This document shows, piece by piece, positions 50,289 to 59,684 of a stretch of 64,000 nucleotides of DNA. The position numbers were made by a program, and so were the translations under genes. The stretch is from the NCBI RefSeq assembly GCF_900116715.1, contig NZ_FPBM01000006.1, forward strand, positions 186,001 to 250,000. Direction: 5' to 3'. Source of the DNA: Polaromonas sp. YR568 (GTDB lineage Bacteria; Pseudomonadota; Gammaproteobacteria; Burkholderiales; Burkholderiaceae_C). How positions within the stretch are numbered: the stretch's first letter is position 1; each line of letters starts with the position of its first letter. The notes under the pieces were generated by a model. It saw only the letters and a program-made list of their open reading frames with translations, was not told the origin of the DNA and did not search any database.

Positions 50289-50944
50289 ACAACAAGAAAC
50301 TCATCATCATCCTGTGCGGGATCGTCGTTCTGCTCGGATTCTCGTTTGGCGTATACGGCCACCTCAACAAAAAAAACGAGGCGGTCGCCCGTCTTGCGCA
50401 AGAGAACAACTCGGTTTTCAACCGCTCGCACGCGCCCATTTACGGCGCACCGGAGGCCAAGGTCCGTATCGTTGAGTTCTTTGATCCGGCTTGCGAAACC
50501 TGCCGGGCTTTCTATCCTCTGGTCAAGCGGATCGTCGATGGCTACCCAGGGAAGGTGCAGTTGGTGGTGCGCCTTGTGCCATTCCACAAAGGCTCTGATG
50601 AGGCCGCCAGAATCCTCATTGCCGCGCACAGGCAGAACCTGTTTTTCCCGGTGACGGAGGTGGTGCTGAATTCCCAGGATGCCTGGGCCGCGCATGACAA
50701 CCCCAACCCGGGAAGAATCTGGGCCTTCTTGAAGGGAACCAGCCTGGATGCCGCGAAGGCCAGACAGGACACCGGTTCGTTGGAAGCCCGGGCGGTGCTT
50801 GACCAGGACATGGCGGATGCAGCCACACTGCAAGTGACCAGGACGCCGGGTTTTTTTGTCAACGGGCGGCCACTGACGACCTTCGGTCATGAGCCACTCA
50901 AGGCCATGGTGGATGAGGAGGTCAAGCGTGCGTATCCTCAATAG
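50285..50944 (+). CDS. membrane-anchored DsbA-family thiol oxidase (BdbD-like)
   Basis: 219 residues from ATG 50285, overlapping the dsbB-like stop (ATGA). An N-terminal anchor (L-I-I-I-L-C-G-I-V-V-L-L-G-F) precedes a thioredoxin-like domain with the active site C70-E-T-C73 (F-F-D-P-A-C-E-T-C-R-A-F-Y) and the cis-proline loop R-T-P-G-F-F-V-N-G. Introduces disulfides into exported proteins; the Cys-rich protein at 48855 is an attractive client. Together with the BdbC-like protein it makes a complete oxidation pair. Confidence 0.92.
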   Translation: MNNKKLIIILCGIVVLLGFSFGVYGHLNKKNEAVARLAQENNSVFNRSHAPIYGAPEAKVRIVEFFDPACETCRAFYPLVKRIVDGYPGKVQLVVRLVPFHKGSDEAARILIAAHRQNLFFPVTEVVLNSQDAWAAHDNPNPGRIWAFLKGTSLDAAKARQDTGSLEARAVLDQDMADAATLQVTRTPGFFVNGRPLTTFGHEPLKAMVDEEVKRAYPQ

Positions 50945-50973
50945 AGGCTAGGCAATGCGTGCCGAACAACCTT

Positions 50974-51002
50974 GCCCGCCGCGGCGATCAGCCGCAGCGG
51001 GC
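50974..51002 (+). terminator. intrinsic terminator after the dsb-type operon
   Basis: GCCCGCCGCGGC (50974-50985), loop GATCA, GCCGCAGCGGGC (50991-51002) forms a 12-bp stem with a single mismatch, followed by TTCTTCT. It lies 30 bp after the DsbA-like stop. It also faces the convergent htrA gene (stop at 51027) and may serve both. Confidence 0.75.
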
Positions 51003-51026
51003 TTCTTCTGCCGCGCGGCGCCTCAC

Positions 51027-52553
51027 TTAACCCAGATTCACCGGCACAAAAATCTTGCTGTCCCCACGCTGAATCAGCAGCGCCACAGACTTTTCCGCCT
51101 TGGCCACGGTGGCCCGCACCTGGTCGATGTTTTTCACCGGCACGCCATTGATGGACAGCAGCACGTCACCCGCCTGCACACCTGCAAGGGCCGCCGGGCC
51201 GGTGGCTTGTTGCACCAGCAGGCCGGTGTCGACGCCGGCTTCCTGTTTTTCATCGGGCTGCAGCGGGCGCAGGGCCAGGCCCAGCTTGCCCTGGTTGGGG
51301 GTGTCTTTTTTGGCGGCGGCCTGATTCGATTTCTCGTCGGCGCTGCCGAGTTTGGCCGTCAGCTCTTTGGCCGCGCCCTGACGCCACACGTTCAGCTTGA
51401 TGCTGTCGCCGGGCGTTGCCAGGCCGATGATGGCGGGCAGGTCGCCTGAAGAGACGATGGGCTGGCCGTTCACGCTGCGGATCACGTCGCCGGACTGCAG
51501 GCCGGCCTTTTCGCCGGGGCCGCCTTTTTCCACCATGGAGACCAGCGCGCCTTCGGGCTTGTCGAGCTTGAAGGAATCGGCAAAGGCCTGGTTGACCTCT
51601 TGCACCGCCACGCCCAGGCGTGCGTGCTCGACCTTGCCGGTGGCGACCAGCTGGTTCTTGATGCGGGCCGCCACATCGATCGGGATGGCGAAGGAGACGC
51701 CCTGGTAGCCGCCGCTGCGGGTGTAGATCTGCGAGTTGATGCCGACCACTTCGCCGCGGGTGTTAAAGAGCGGGCCGCCCGAGTTGCCGGGGTTCACGGC
51801 CACGTCGGTCTGGATGAAGGGCACGGCGCTGTCGTCGGGCAGCGAGCGGCCTTTGGCGCTCACAACGCCGGCGGTCACGGTGTTTTCAAAACCGAAGGGT
51901 GAGCCGATGGCCAGCACCCATTCGCCGACTTTCAGCTCGCTGACCTTGCCCAGCGTGACCACGGGCAGGTTTTTGGCGTCTATGCGCAGCACGGCGACAT
52001 CGGTTTTCGGGTCGGCGCCCAGCACCTTGGCGCGGTATTCACGCCGGTCGGTCAGCTTGACGGTGACTTCCTTGGCATCGCGCACCACATGGGCGTTGGT
52101 CAGGATGATGCCGTCGGGGCTGACGATAAAGCCGGAGCCCTGGCCGCGTGTGGGCATTTCTTGCACGCTGCCGCCGCGCCCGCCTTGGCGGCCCTGGCCT
52201 TGCTGGAAGCGCTTGAAGAATTCGAAGAAGGGGTCGCCCGACGGTGTGTCGTCGTTGTCGTCCTCGTCGCCCTGGGCCACGGGCGAGTCATTGCGCACCT
52301 TGGTCGTGCCGGTCACGCTGATGTTGACGACGGCCGGGCCGTAGCGTTCGGTGATCTGGGAGAAGTCGGGCAGGGCGACCGGCACGCTGGCCATGGGGGC
52401 CAGGGTGCCCGCGTTGGCGCTGATGGCCGCAGGCGAGGCGGCCGTGGCGATGGAGTGCGCGGCATTGAACGCGCTGACACCCGCGCCGCCGACGGCGCCC
52501 GCGGCCAGCAGGGCAAGAACCAACTGGGTATTTTTCAGTGCAGCGAATTTCAT
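51027..52553 (-). CDS. degQ: periplasmic serine protease, DegQ/HtrA/MucD family
   Basis: 508 residues from ATG 52553, with AAGGAAG 8 nt upstream. Signal/anchor at 8-30. Catalytic triad H155 (T-N-A-H-V-V), D185 (T-D-V-A-V-L) and S258 (P-G-N-S-G-G-P). PDZ domains near 300-390 and 410-505. A Gly/Gln/Arg-rich, acidic loop (about 88-135) precedes the protease core. Periplasmic quality control protease and chaperone. The promoter carries the same response-regulator box as the QseB-like gene, see 52601-52632. Confidence 0.95.
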   Translation of the reverse strand: MKFAALKNTQLVLALLAAGAVGGAGVSAFNAAHSIATAASPAAISANAGTLAPMASVPVALPDFSQITERYGPAVVNISVTGTTKVRNDSPVAQGDEDDNDDTPSGDPFFEFFKRFQQGQGRQGGRGGSVQEMPTRGQGSGFIVSPDGIILTNAHVVRDAKEVTVKLTDRREYRAKVLGADPKTDVAVLRIDAKNLPVVTLGKVSELKVGEWVLAIGSPFGFENTVTAGVVSAKGRSLPDDSAVPFIQTDVAVNPGNSGGPLFNTRGEVVGINSQIYTRSGGYQGVSFAIPIDVAARIKNQLVATGKVEHARLGVAVQEVNQAFADSFKLDKPEGALVSMVEKGGPGEKAGLQSGDVIRSVNGQPIVSSGDLPAIIGLATPGDSIKLNVWRQGAAKELTAKLGSADEKSNQAAAKKDTPNQGKLGLALRPLQPDEKQEAGVDTGLLVQQATGPAALAGVQAGDVLLSINGVPVKNIDQVRATVAKAEKSVALLIQRGDSKIFVPVNLG

Positions 52554-52600
52554 GAGTTGCTTCCTTGGGTTGGGGCACACCAGTGGTGCCGTTACCCACA

Positions 52601-52632
52601 ACTATGAGGATGCTGTCTTAGGCCGGGCTTAA
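52601..52632 (-). promoter_or_regulatory. degQ promoter with direct-repeat response regulator box
   Basis: Read on the minus strand: TTTAAG, N5, CCTAAG (52632-52617), then exactly 10 nt, then CATAGT (52606-52601) as -10. The TTAAG/CTAAG pair is an 11-bp phased direct repeat of PmrA/QseB type in the -35 position. The -10 leaves a leader of about 40 nt before ATG 52553. The same layout, with identical spacing, lies upstream of the response regulator gene (55066-55097). Confidence 0.72.
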
Positions 52633-52673
52633 ACCCGAATCAGAAGGCCGGACCGGCAACGGGGCCAGAAAAC

Positions 52674-54170
52674 TCACACGCCAGGCGTGGCGGCGGGAAA
52701 CCGGACTTGCGCCCTCAGCCCGCCCAGGCGCTCTGACGTGCCCAGTTGCAGCTCCGCGCCGTGCCGCTCGGCAATCGCCTTGACGATGGCCAGCCCCAGG
52801 CCGCTGCCGGTCTCGGTGGCCTCGCCGGGCGCGCCTTCTTTGCCGGCGCGGTAGAAGCGGTCGAACACGCGTTCGCGGTCGCCGGGCTGGATGCCCGGGC
52901 CGCTGTCTTCCACTGCCAGTACCGGCGCGCCGTCTTGCATGGCCAGCGACACGTCGACCCGGCCTGCGGGCGGCGTGTATTTGACGGCGTTATCCAGCAG
53001 GTTGCGCAACAGGATGCGCAGCGCTTCGCTTTGGCCGCCGACCTCAACTGCCTGCGCCGGTAGCTCGCCAGCTACGCCCAGGTCGATCTCCTTGTGGTGC
53101 GCATGCGGCAGCACATCGGACACGGCCAGCTTGACGACGTCTTGCAGGTTTACCGGCGCGGCAGCCGCGGCGCCTGCGGCGCCATCCGGCGGCCCGGCGG
53201 CTTCCTCGCGCGCCAGCACCAGCAGTTGCTCAACCAGTCGTATGGCGCGATCTATGCCCTGGTTGAGCCGCGCAATGCCGGCTTCATGGTCGGCCGGTGC
53301 GTCGCCATGGCGGCGCAGGGCCTGCGCCTGCAGCTTGAGCGCCGTCAGTGGTGAGCGCAGCTCGTGCGCGGCGTCGGCCACAAAATGCCGCTGCGCCTCA
53401 AAGGCGGCCCGCACGCGGCCAAAAAGCAGGTTGAGTTCGTCCACCAGCGGGCGCACCTCGTCGGGCAGCCCGGCGTCGGCCAATGGTGACAAATCATCGG
53501 CCCGGCGGCCGGCCACCTGGCGGCGGGCGCGCTCAATCGGCGCCAGCGAGCGGCTGATGACCCACCACACCGCCAGCATCAGCAGCGGCGTCAAAAAGGC
53601 AAAGGGCAACACGGCGCGCAGCGCCAGCGCGCGGGCGCGGGCCGAGCGCGCGTCCAGGTCCTGCGCGATCTGCACTGTTTGCAGCGCCGTCTGCAGGGTG
53701 TAGACGCGGTAGCGGTTGCCGTGGGCCTCTACGTCTGAAAAACCCAGCACCGCGCGCGGCGGCAAGGCCGAGCGGGTCGAGCGGAAAATCTGCGTGCCGT
53801 CCTGGCCCCAGATCTGCACATAAACCTCAAAACGGTCGTCGCTGTCGGCTTCGTCCAGCGGTGAATTGAGCGGAACGCCGCTGCGCAGCGAACGCGCCAT
53901 CTGCTGCAGGTGCTCGTCGAACATCGCGTCGGCCTGCTGCAGCGCGCCGCGGTAGGCGGTGGCGGCTTGCAACAGTGCGGCCAGGAAGATGGCGACCAGC
54001 ACAAACCAGAGCAGGCGCCCCCGCAAGGAATGGGTGGCCGCAGATTGAGCCCCCACGCTCCCCACTGCGTGTGGTTCGCTGCCCCCCGAGGGGGCGCTCC
54101 GCCTGCGGCCCGGCAAAGCCGGTTCCGCGGCTCCTGCTTGGTTGGTGTGTTGCTCTGTTGGGCGGCTCAT
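52674..54170 (-). CDS. sensor histidine kinase (QseC/PmrB-like)
   Basis: 498 residues. A soluble N-terminal extension (1-48), TM1 about 52-72, a periplasmic sensor (73-186), TM2 187-206, HAMP, HisKA with H269 (F-V-A-D-A-A-H-E-L-R-S-P-L) and a C-terminal HATPase (N-box R-N-L-L-D-N-A-V-K-Y-T, G1 D-S-G-P-G-I, G2 G-S-G-L-G-L-A-I). Residues 11-42 are encoded by a dispersed repeat (54047-54140), which explains the atypical N-terminus; the original start may have been near residue 48. Its ATG overlaps the response regulator stop (ATGA). Signal unknown; cation or envelope stress is typical of this family. Confidence 0.93.
   Translation of the reverse strand: MSRPTEQHTNQAGAAEPALPGRRRSAPSGGSEPHAVGSVGAQSAATHSLRGRLLWFVLVAIFLAALLQAATAYRGALQQADAMFDEHLQQMARSLRSGVPLNSPLDEADSDDRFEVYVQIWGQDGTQIFRSTRSALPPRAVLGFSDVEAHGNRYRVYTLQTALQTVQIAQDLDARSARARALALRAVLPFAFLTPLLMLAVWWVISRSLAPIERARRQVAGRRADDLSPLADAGLPDEVRPLVDELNLLFGRVRAAFEAQRHFVADAAHELRSPLTALKLQAQALRRHGDAPADHEAGIARLNQGIDRAIRLVEQLLVLAREEAAGPPDGAAGAAAAAPVNLQDVVKLAVSDVLPHAHHKEIDLGVAGELPAQAVEVGGQSEALRILLRNLLDNAVKYTPPAGRVDVSLAMQDGAPVLAVEDSGPGIQPGDRERVFDRFYRAGKEGAPGEATETGSGLGLAIVKAIAERHGAELQLGTSERLGGLRAQVRFPAATPGV
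54047..54140 (+). repeat. dispersed repeat copy A, inside kinase N-terminus
   Basis: About 94 bp with the blocks GAGCCCCCACGCT, CACTGCGTGTGG, GCCCCCCGAGGGGGC (hairpin) and CGGCAAAGCCGGTTCC (hairpin). It matches copies B (54833-54930) and C (63506-63599) over its length. It is read in frame in the minus-strand kinase gene as residues about 11-42. Confidence 0.88.
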
Positions 54171-54826
54171 TGCTTGGGCACCAGATAGCCTAAGCCACGG
54201 ACAGTCTGGATGATGTCGTTGCCCAGCTTCTTGCGCACGCCGTGGATGTAGACCTCCACCGCATTGCTGCTGACTTCGTCTTTCCAGCTGAAGAGCTTTT
54301 CTTCAAGCTGCGCGCGAGATAGCACCACGCCCGGGCGCGCCAGCAGGGGTTCGAGCACCGCCCATTCGCGCGCTGAGAGTGATACCGGCTGGCCATTGAG
54401 GCTTGCCTCGCGCGTGGCCGGGTTCAGGCTCACGCCCTTGTGTTCAAACGCCGGTTCGGCCCGGCCGGCGCTGCGGCGTATCAGCGCGCGTATGCGGGCC
54501 AGCAGCTCATCGGTGTCATAGGGTTTGACGACGTAGTCATCGGCGCCGGCGTCCAGCCCGGCGATGCGGTCGCCCACCGCGTCACGCGCCGTAGCCACCA
54601 TCACCGGGGTGGTGTTGCGGCGCGCGCGCAGGGCGCGCAGCACTTCCAGGCCGTCGCGCTTGGGCAGGCCCAGGTCCAGCAGCACCAGGTCGTATTGTTC
54701 GGTTCGCAGCGCCTCGTCGGCCATGCGGCCGTCACGCACCCAGTCGACGGCATAGTGCTCCGAGCGCAGCACCTGCAGCACGGTCTCGCCGATCATGGCG
54801 TCGTCTTCAACCAGCAATAAACGCAT
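54167..54826 (-). CDS. OmpR-family response regulator (QseB/PmrA-like)
   Basis: 219 residues from ATG 54826 (M-R-L-L-L-V-E-D-D); an upstream frame extension runs through repeat copy B and is rejected. Receiver domain with D51 (L-L-D-L-G-L-P), T/K switch residues (A-T-A and V-V-K-P-Y), then a winged-helix DNA-binding domain (about 125-219; L-S-A-R-E-W-A-V-L-E and V-Y-I-H-G-V-R-K-K-L). Pairs with the overlapping kinase gene. Its own upstream region holds the same direct-repeat box as the degQ promoter, which predicts autoregulation and control of degQ. Confidence 0.94.
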   Translation of the reverse strand: MRLLLVEDDAMIGETVLQVLRSEHYAVDWVRDGRMADEALRTEQYDLVLLDLGLPKRDGLEVLRALRARRNTTPVMVATARDAVGDRIAGLDAGADDYVVKPYDTDELLARIRALIRRSAGRAEPAFEHKGVSLNPATREASLNGQPVSLSAREWAVLEPLLARPGVVLSRAQLEEKLFSWKDEVSSNAVEVYIHGVRKKLGNDIIQTVRGLGYLVPKQ

Positions 54827-54832
54827 TAGATG

Positions 54833-54930
54833 GAGCCCCCACGGTCGCTCACTGCGTGTAGCTCCCTGTCCCCCGAGGGGGCCGCCCGTCCTGCGGCCCG
54901 GCAAAGCCGGTTCCGGGGCTCATGCTGGGT
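54833..54930 (+). repeat. dispersed repeat copy B, in the response regulator leader
   Basis: About 98 bp, same family as copies A and C: GAGCCCCCACGG, CACTGCGTGTAG, CCCCCGAGGGGGC and CCCGGCAAAGCCGGTTCC. It ends 6 bp upstream of the response regulator ATG, so in the minus-strand mRNA it lies in the 5-prime leader, where its two hairpins could affect translation. Confidence 0.88.
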
Positions 54931-55065
54931 TGAAGGGTTCTGGGAGTGCGACAAGCGATGACGGTATTTCATCAGTGGAGGCCGCGGCTTCGGCTGGTTT
55001 GGGTTTGCTGGCTAATAAACGCACGCCTCTTTCGTCAGAGGTAAGGAGGCTTGGCTCTTTCGAAG

Positions 55066-55097
55066 ATTATGCGGCGGCGGGCTTAGGGGGGTCTTAA
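55066..55097 (-). promoter_or_regulatory. response regulator promoter with direct-repeat box
   Basis: Minus strand: TTTAAG, N5, CCTAAG (55097-55082), 10 nt, CATAAT (55071-55066). The geometry is identical to the degQ promoter at 52601-52632, including GG before the box. The predicted transcript starts near 55059 and has a leader of about 230 nt that contains repeat copy B. Confidence 0.75.
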
Positions 55098-55188
55098 ACC
55101 ACGATGTCCACAAGGCGGTGGCGTTTTGTCTGCAGCCCTGAAACAGCCCCGCACACTAGAATCACCGCACAACAACGGGGGAGTTGAG

Positions 55189-55248
55189 ATGGGAGAGTTC
55201 ATGCAGGTGAGGCGCTTCGGTACAACATACACCTGCGGCGCTTTTTAA
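55189..55248 (+). CDS. 19-codon upstream ORF (leader peptide candidate)
   Basis: ATG 55189 with a strong GGGGGAG (55177-55183) 5 nt upstream opens a 19-residue peptide (M-G-E-F-M-Q-V-R-R-F-G-T-T-Y-T-C-G-A-F) ending in TAA 55246-55248. The main gene starts 2 nt later at ATG 55251 and has no ribosome binding site of its own, so translational coupling is likely. The GCAGGTG/CACCTGC inverted repeat (55203-55209, 55230-55236) lies inside it. Confidence 0.5.
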   Translation: MGEFMQVRRFGTTYTCGAF

Positions 55249-55250
55249 AC

Positions 55251-56549
55251 ATGGCGGCCGGCAAACCCGCGGTCAAGCCGTTCTGGCACCGCCTCAACAA
55301 ATTTTTCGCGTTCCCGTTTCAGGTCACGCCTTTGGCCTATGGGCTGTTTTTGGCGTTTTGCAGCCTTTTGCCAGGGGTACTCTTTTTCCTCCCGTCGGCG
55401 TTCATGTGGATTATTGTCGAGCTCGGCATCGTGCTGGCCGCAAGCCGCTACGGTTTCAAGGTCGCCGTGCTTGGTTCGCGCGGCATCGCTCGCGTCAGCG
55501 ACTTTCCGCGGCATCTTGATGATGAGTGGAGCAGCCTTCCCTGGAAGCTGTTCGGTGTCTTCGTGGTGCAGTCCGTGGTTTTGGGCCTGGTGGCGTCGGT
55601 CAGTGGCAAGCTGGCCGCTGTCGTGACGTTTGTCATTTCGTTCATGCTTCCGGCGACCGTCATTGTCCTGGTGCAGTCGGGCAGCGCAATGGCCTCGCTC
55701 AATCCGGCCGCGATCTGGCGTGTCGTGCGTGTCATCGGTGCGCCTTATCTTGCGCTGTGCCTGTTCCTGTTTTTGTTGAGCACCGGTGCGCAGGTTGCGC
55801 TGGGGCTGTTGTTGCCCCTGGTCAGCCTCTGGCTGCTGGCGCCGCTGTTTAATTTTGCTTTCATCTATTTCGGATGGGTCATGGCCAGCCTGCTGGGCTA
55901 TGTGATGTACCAGCACCATGAGGCGCTCGACATCGACCTGCTGCCCGGCGCCGGTGCGGACGACGCGCCGGCTGAGCGCCGCAGCCCCGAACAGATTGCG
56001 CGCCAGGAAACCGACGCGCTGGTCGCCGAGTTCGTGACCGAAGGCGATATCCCCGCGGCGCTCAATATCGCTTACGAAGACCAGCGCGCGCGGCCCAACG
56101 ACGCTGCTGCGCTGCGGCGTTACCACCGCGTCCTGCTGATGGCTGGCGAGACCAAGACGCCCACGCTGCTGGAGAACGCAAAGCGCCTGATCGCGTTGTT
56201 GCTGCAGCAGGAGCTGGGGGCCGAGGCTGTCAAGACCTGGCAGGACTGCCGGACCCGTGAGCCGGCGTTTGTCCTCGAGGATGCCGGGCAGACACTGGCT
56301 TTGGCGCGCGCCGCCTGGCGCGCCGGTGACGGCCAGGCGGCGCTGGCCATGCTGCGCAGCTTCGACAAGCGGTTTCGCGGCAACGCCGCCATCCCGCAGG
56401 CGTATGAGCTCATCGCGCGGGTGCTGACGCAGGGCATGAACCGCGCCGACCTGGCCCGGCCGGTGCTGGCCATGCTGGAGTCACGTTACCCCGACAGTGA
56501 ACCGACGCGCGAGGTGCGGTGGTTGTTACGCGACCAGCCGGCTGCCTGA
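55251..56549 (+). CDS. membrane protein with C-terminal TPR-like region
   Basis: 432 residues. About five or six membrane segments in the first 230 residues, in a DUF4013-like pattern (G-L-F-L-A-F-C-S-L-L-P-G-V, V-V-T-F-V-I-S-F-M-L-P-A). The remaining 200 residues are soluble helices of TPR type (A-L-N-I-A-Y-E-D-Q-R-A-R-P-N-D-A-A-A-L). The cytoplasmic or periplasmic side of the repeats cannot be decided. No characterised homologue recognised. It converges on the rhomboid gene with a 12-bp gap. Confidence 0.75.
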   Translation: MAAGKPAVKPFWHRLNKFFAFPFQVTPLAYGLFLAFCSLLPGVLFFLPSAFMWIIVELGIVLAASRYGFKVAVLGSRGIARVSDFPRHLDDEWSSLPWKLFGVFVVQSVVLGLVASVSGKLAAVVTFVISFMLPATVIVLVQSGSAMASLNPAAIWRVVRVIGAPYLALCLFLFLLSTGAQVALGLLLPLVSLWLLAPLFNFAFIYFGWVMASLLGYVMYQHHEALDIDLLPGAGADDAPAERRSPEQIARQETDALVAEFVTEGDIPAALNIAYEDQRARPNDAAALRRYHRVLLMAGETKTPTLLENAKRLIALLLQQELGAEAVKTWQDCRTREPAFVLEDAGQTLALARAAWRAGDGQAALAMLRSFDKRFRGNAAIPQAYELIARVLTQGMNRADLARPVLAMLESRYPDSEPTREVRWLLRDQPAA

Positions 56550-56561
56550 CTTCTGAGGTTC

Positions 56562-58025
56562 TTAGGCCTGCGCCAGCGCGCGCGTGGCCATGTCGTTGGG
56601 GGCAAGCCGCTGCAGGTGCGGCAGCCAGTACAGGGCGCGTTCGCGTTGCCCCGCGCGCAGCCAGCCCTGTGCGCAGACGCCCAGCGTGTCGGCCAGGCCT
56701 GAATGCTCGGGTGCGCTTTTGAGCAGCGCGCGGCACAGCTTGTCGGCGTCGTCGAACTGGCGCGCGCGCGTGAAGCGGCGCGCCAGCCGTGCCATGTCAT
56801 CGGGTTTGAGCCGCGCGCCGGGCTTGGCCTGGTCGAGATAAGTCCGGTAGCTGGCGTGTTGCAGTTCGAGCGTAGCGTCGTCGCTGGGCGAGAGGCGGAA
56901 GATCCGGCGCGCCGCGCTGTGAAAGTCTTCGCCGGCCGGCTGCAGCCGCGCGGTGTTGAACCAGGCGCGCAGCACTTCGGCGTTGGTGGGCCGCAGCTTG
57001 GCGGCGGCGCGCCACTGCGTGCAGGCCGCGTCGAACTTCATCTCGCCCGCCAGCCGTTTCGCTTCGGCAACATGCCGCTCGAAGCCGTCGTCGGCCTGCC
57101 CGGCCGCCACGGGCGGCGTGAGTTTGCGCCAGTGCATCGCCGCGGCCATCAGCACCGCGCCGGTGATGAGCCCGCCCAGGTGCGCCATATAGGCCACGCC
57201 CTTGCCGCCGATGACGTGCTGCAGCAGCTCGTTGGCGATCCAGGCCGGCAGCAGCAGCAGTGCGGGCGCCGTGACGTAATTGAAATAGAAAAACAGCTGG
57301 TAGAAAAAGCGGATGCGGCGCAGGCGGTACATCACGGCATACATGCCCATCAGGGCGGAAACCGCACCGGAGGCGCCCAGGCCGTAGCCGCCTTGCCCCG
57401 CATAGGCCCAGCCGGCCAGCAGAGAAGCACCCAGCGCCCCCGCGAGATAAAACACCAGGTAAAGCCCGCGGCCCAGCGCGAGCTCGACTGAAAAACCAAA
57501 CAGGAAGAGGAACACCATGTTGCCGATGAGGTGGCTGGTGTCGGCATGCAGGAAGGCTGAGGTGATCCAGGTCACCGGGCGAAACGGCGCGTCTTTGGTG
57601 TTGTCCTGGGCCCAGTGGGCGGTGAACGGCGCCGGCTGCATTTTTTCGTAGCGGTGCCGGTCTTGTTGCCACTGCTCATGGCCCGGGTGTCCGGCCGGGA
57701 CGACGAGGCCCCCGTGCAGACGCGCCAGGAAGGGCTTTTCGTATTCGAGGCTGTCTAGCAGCGCGCCGTAGTGGCGCTGCTCTAGCATGCGCCGGGCCGC
57801 CGGCGCACGCGGAGATCCGGCCTCCTCAAGCCAGCCGACGAAAGCCGGCAGCTCCAGCGCCGGCAGGCTGCTTGAAAGATAGAATTTCGCGGCCTTGTCT
57901 TGCGCGTTTTCTTCAGCGCGCTGCGGCCCCCAGAAGACGGCCATGTTCACAAGGATCAGCAGAATCGTCAGCCACGGCGGGTTGCGCCAGGTCGGCCGGT
58001 TTTCCAGCGGAATCGCGTAAAACAT
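56562..58025 (-). CDS. rhomboid family intramembrane serine protease with TPR tail
   Basis: 487 residues. An N-terminal TM (W-L-T-I-L-L-I-L-V-N-M-A-V) and a large extramembrane insert precede the rhomboid core: H-A-D-T-S-H-L-I-G-N-M-V-F, the nucleophile in G-L-G-A-S-G-A-V-S-A-L-M-G-M-Y and the base His in Y-M-A-H-L-G-G-L-I-T-G. The C-terminal 170 residues are helical repeats likely to bind substrates or partners. Cleaves transmembrane substrates in the inner membrane. Confidence 0.92.
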   Translation of the reverse strand: MFYAIPLENRPTWRNPPWLTILLILVNMAVFWGPQRAEENAQDKAAKFYLSSSLPALELPAFVGWLEEAGSPRAPAARRMLEQRHYGALLDSLEYEKPFLARLHGGLVVPAGHPGHEQWQQDRHRYEKMQPAPFTAHWAQDNTKDAPFRPVTWITSAFLHADTSHLIGNMVFLFLFGFSVELALGRGLYLVFYLAGALGASLLAGWAYAGQGGYGLGASGAVSALMGMYAVMYRLRRIRFFYQLFFYFNYVTAPALLLLPAWIANELLQHVIGGKGVAYMAHLGGLITGAVLMAAAMHWRKLTPPVAAGQADDGFERHVAEAKRLAGEMKFDAACTQWRAAAKLRPTNAEVLRAWFNTARLQPAGEDFHSAARRIFRLSPSDDATLELQHASYRTYLDQAKPGARLKPDDMARLARRFTRARQFDDADKLCRALLKSAPEHSGLADTLGVCAQGWLRAGQRERALYWLPHLQRLAPNDMATRALAQA

Positions 58026-58045
58026 GCGTCCGCCGGCAGTTCAGT

Positions 58046-59455
<1,410 letters not shown>

Positions 59456-59684
59456 GTCAGGCTTTCTTGTCGGGCTGTCGCCGGCCGGTATTCGGGGGCC
59501 GGATGCGCTGTTTCGGCCGTTTGGGGGCTGAAATAGCGTTCAACCCATGGCCGAATGGCCATGACCGGTGCAATACTCTTCCTTTCGATTTTATCTGCGT
59601 GCCGCAAGACCCCGGAAATCCCGGGTTCCGGCCCTCAAACGCACCAGATCACCCGTACAAGACTGGAAGAATTTCAGGCCACGC

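Larger units (their letters stand above)
54827..55250. other. 424-bp intergenic region
   Basis: Holds, in order, repeat copy B, an uncharacterised 130-bp stretch, the response regulator promoter (55066-55097) and the leader of the membrane/TPR gene with a 19-codon upstream ORF (55189-55248). A TAGAAT at 55157-55162 is a candidate -10 for the plus-strand gene. Confidence 0.7.
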
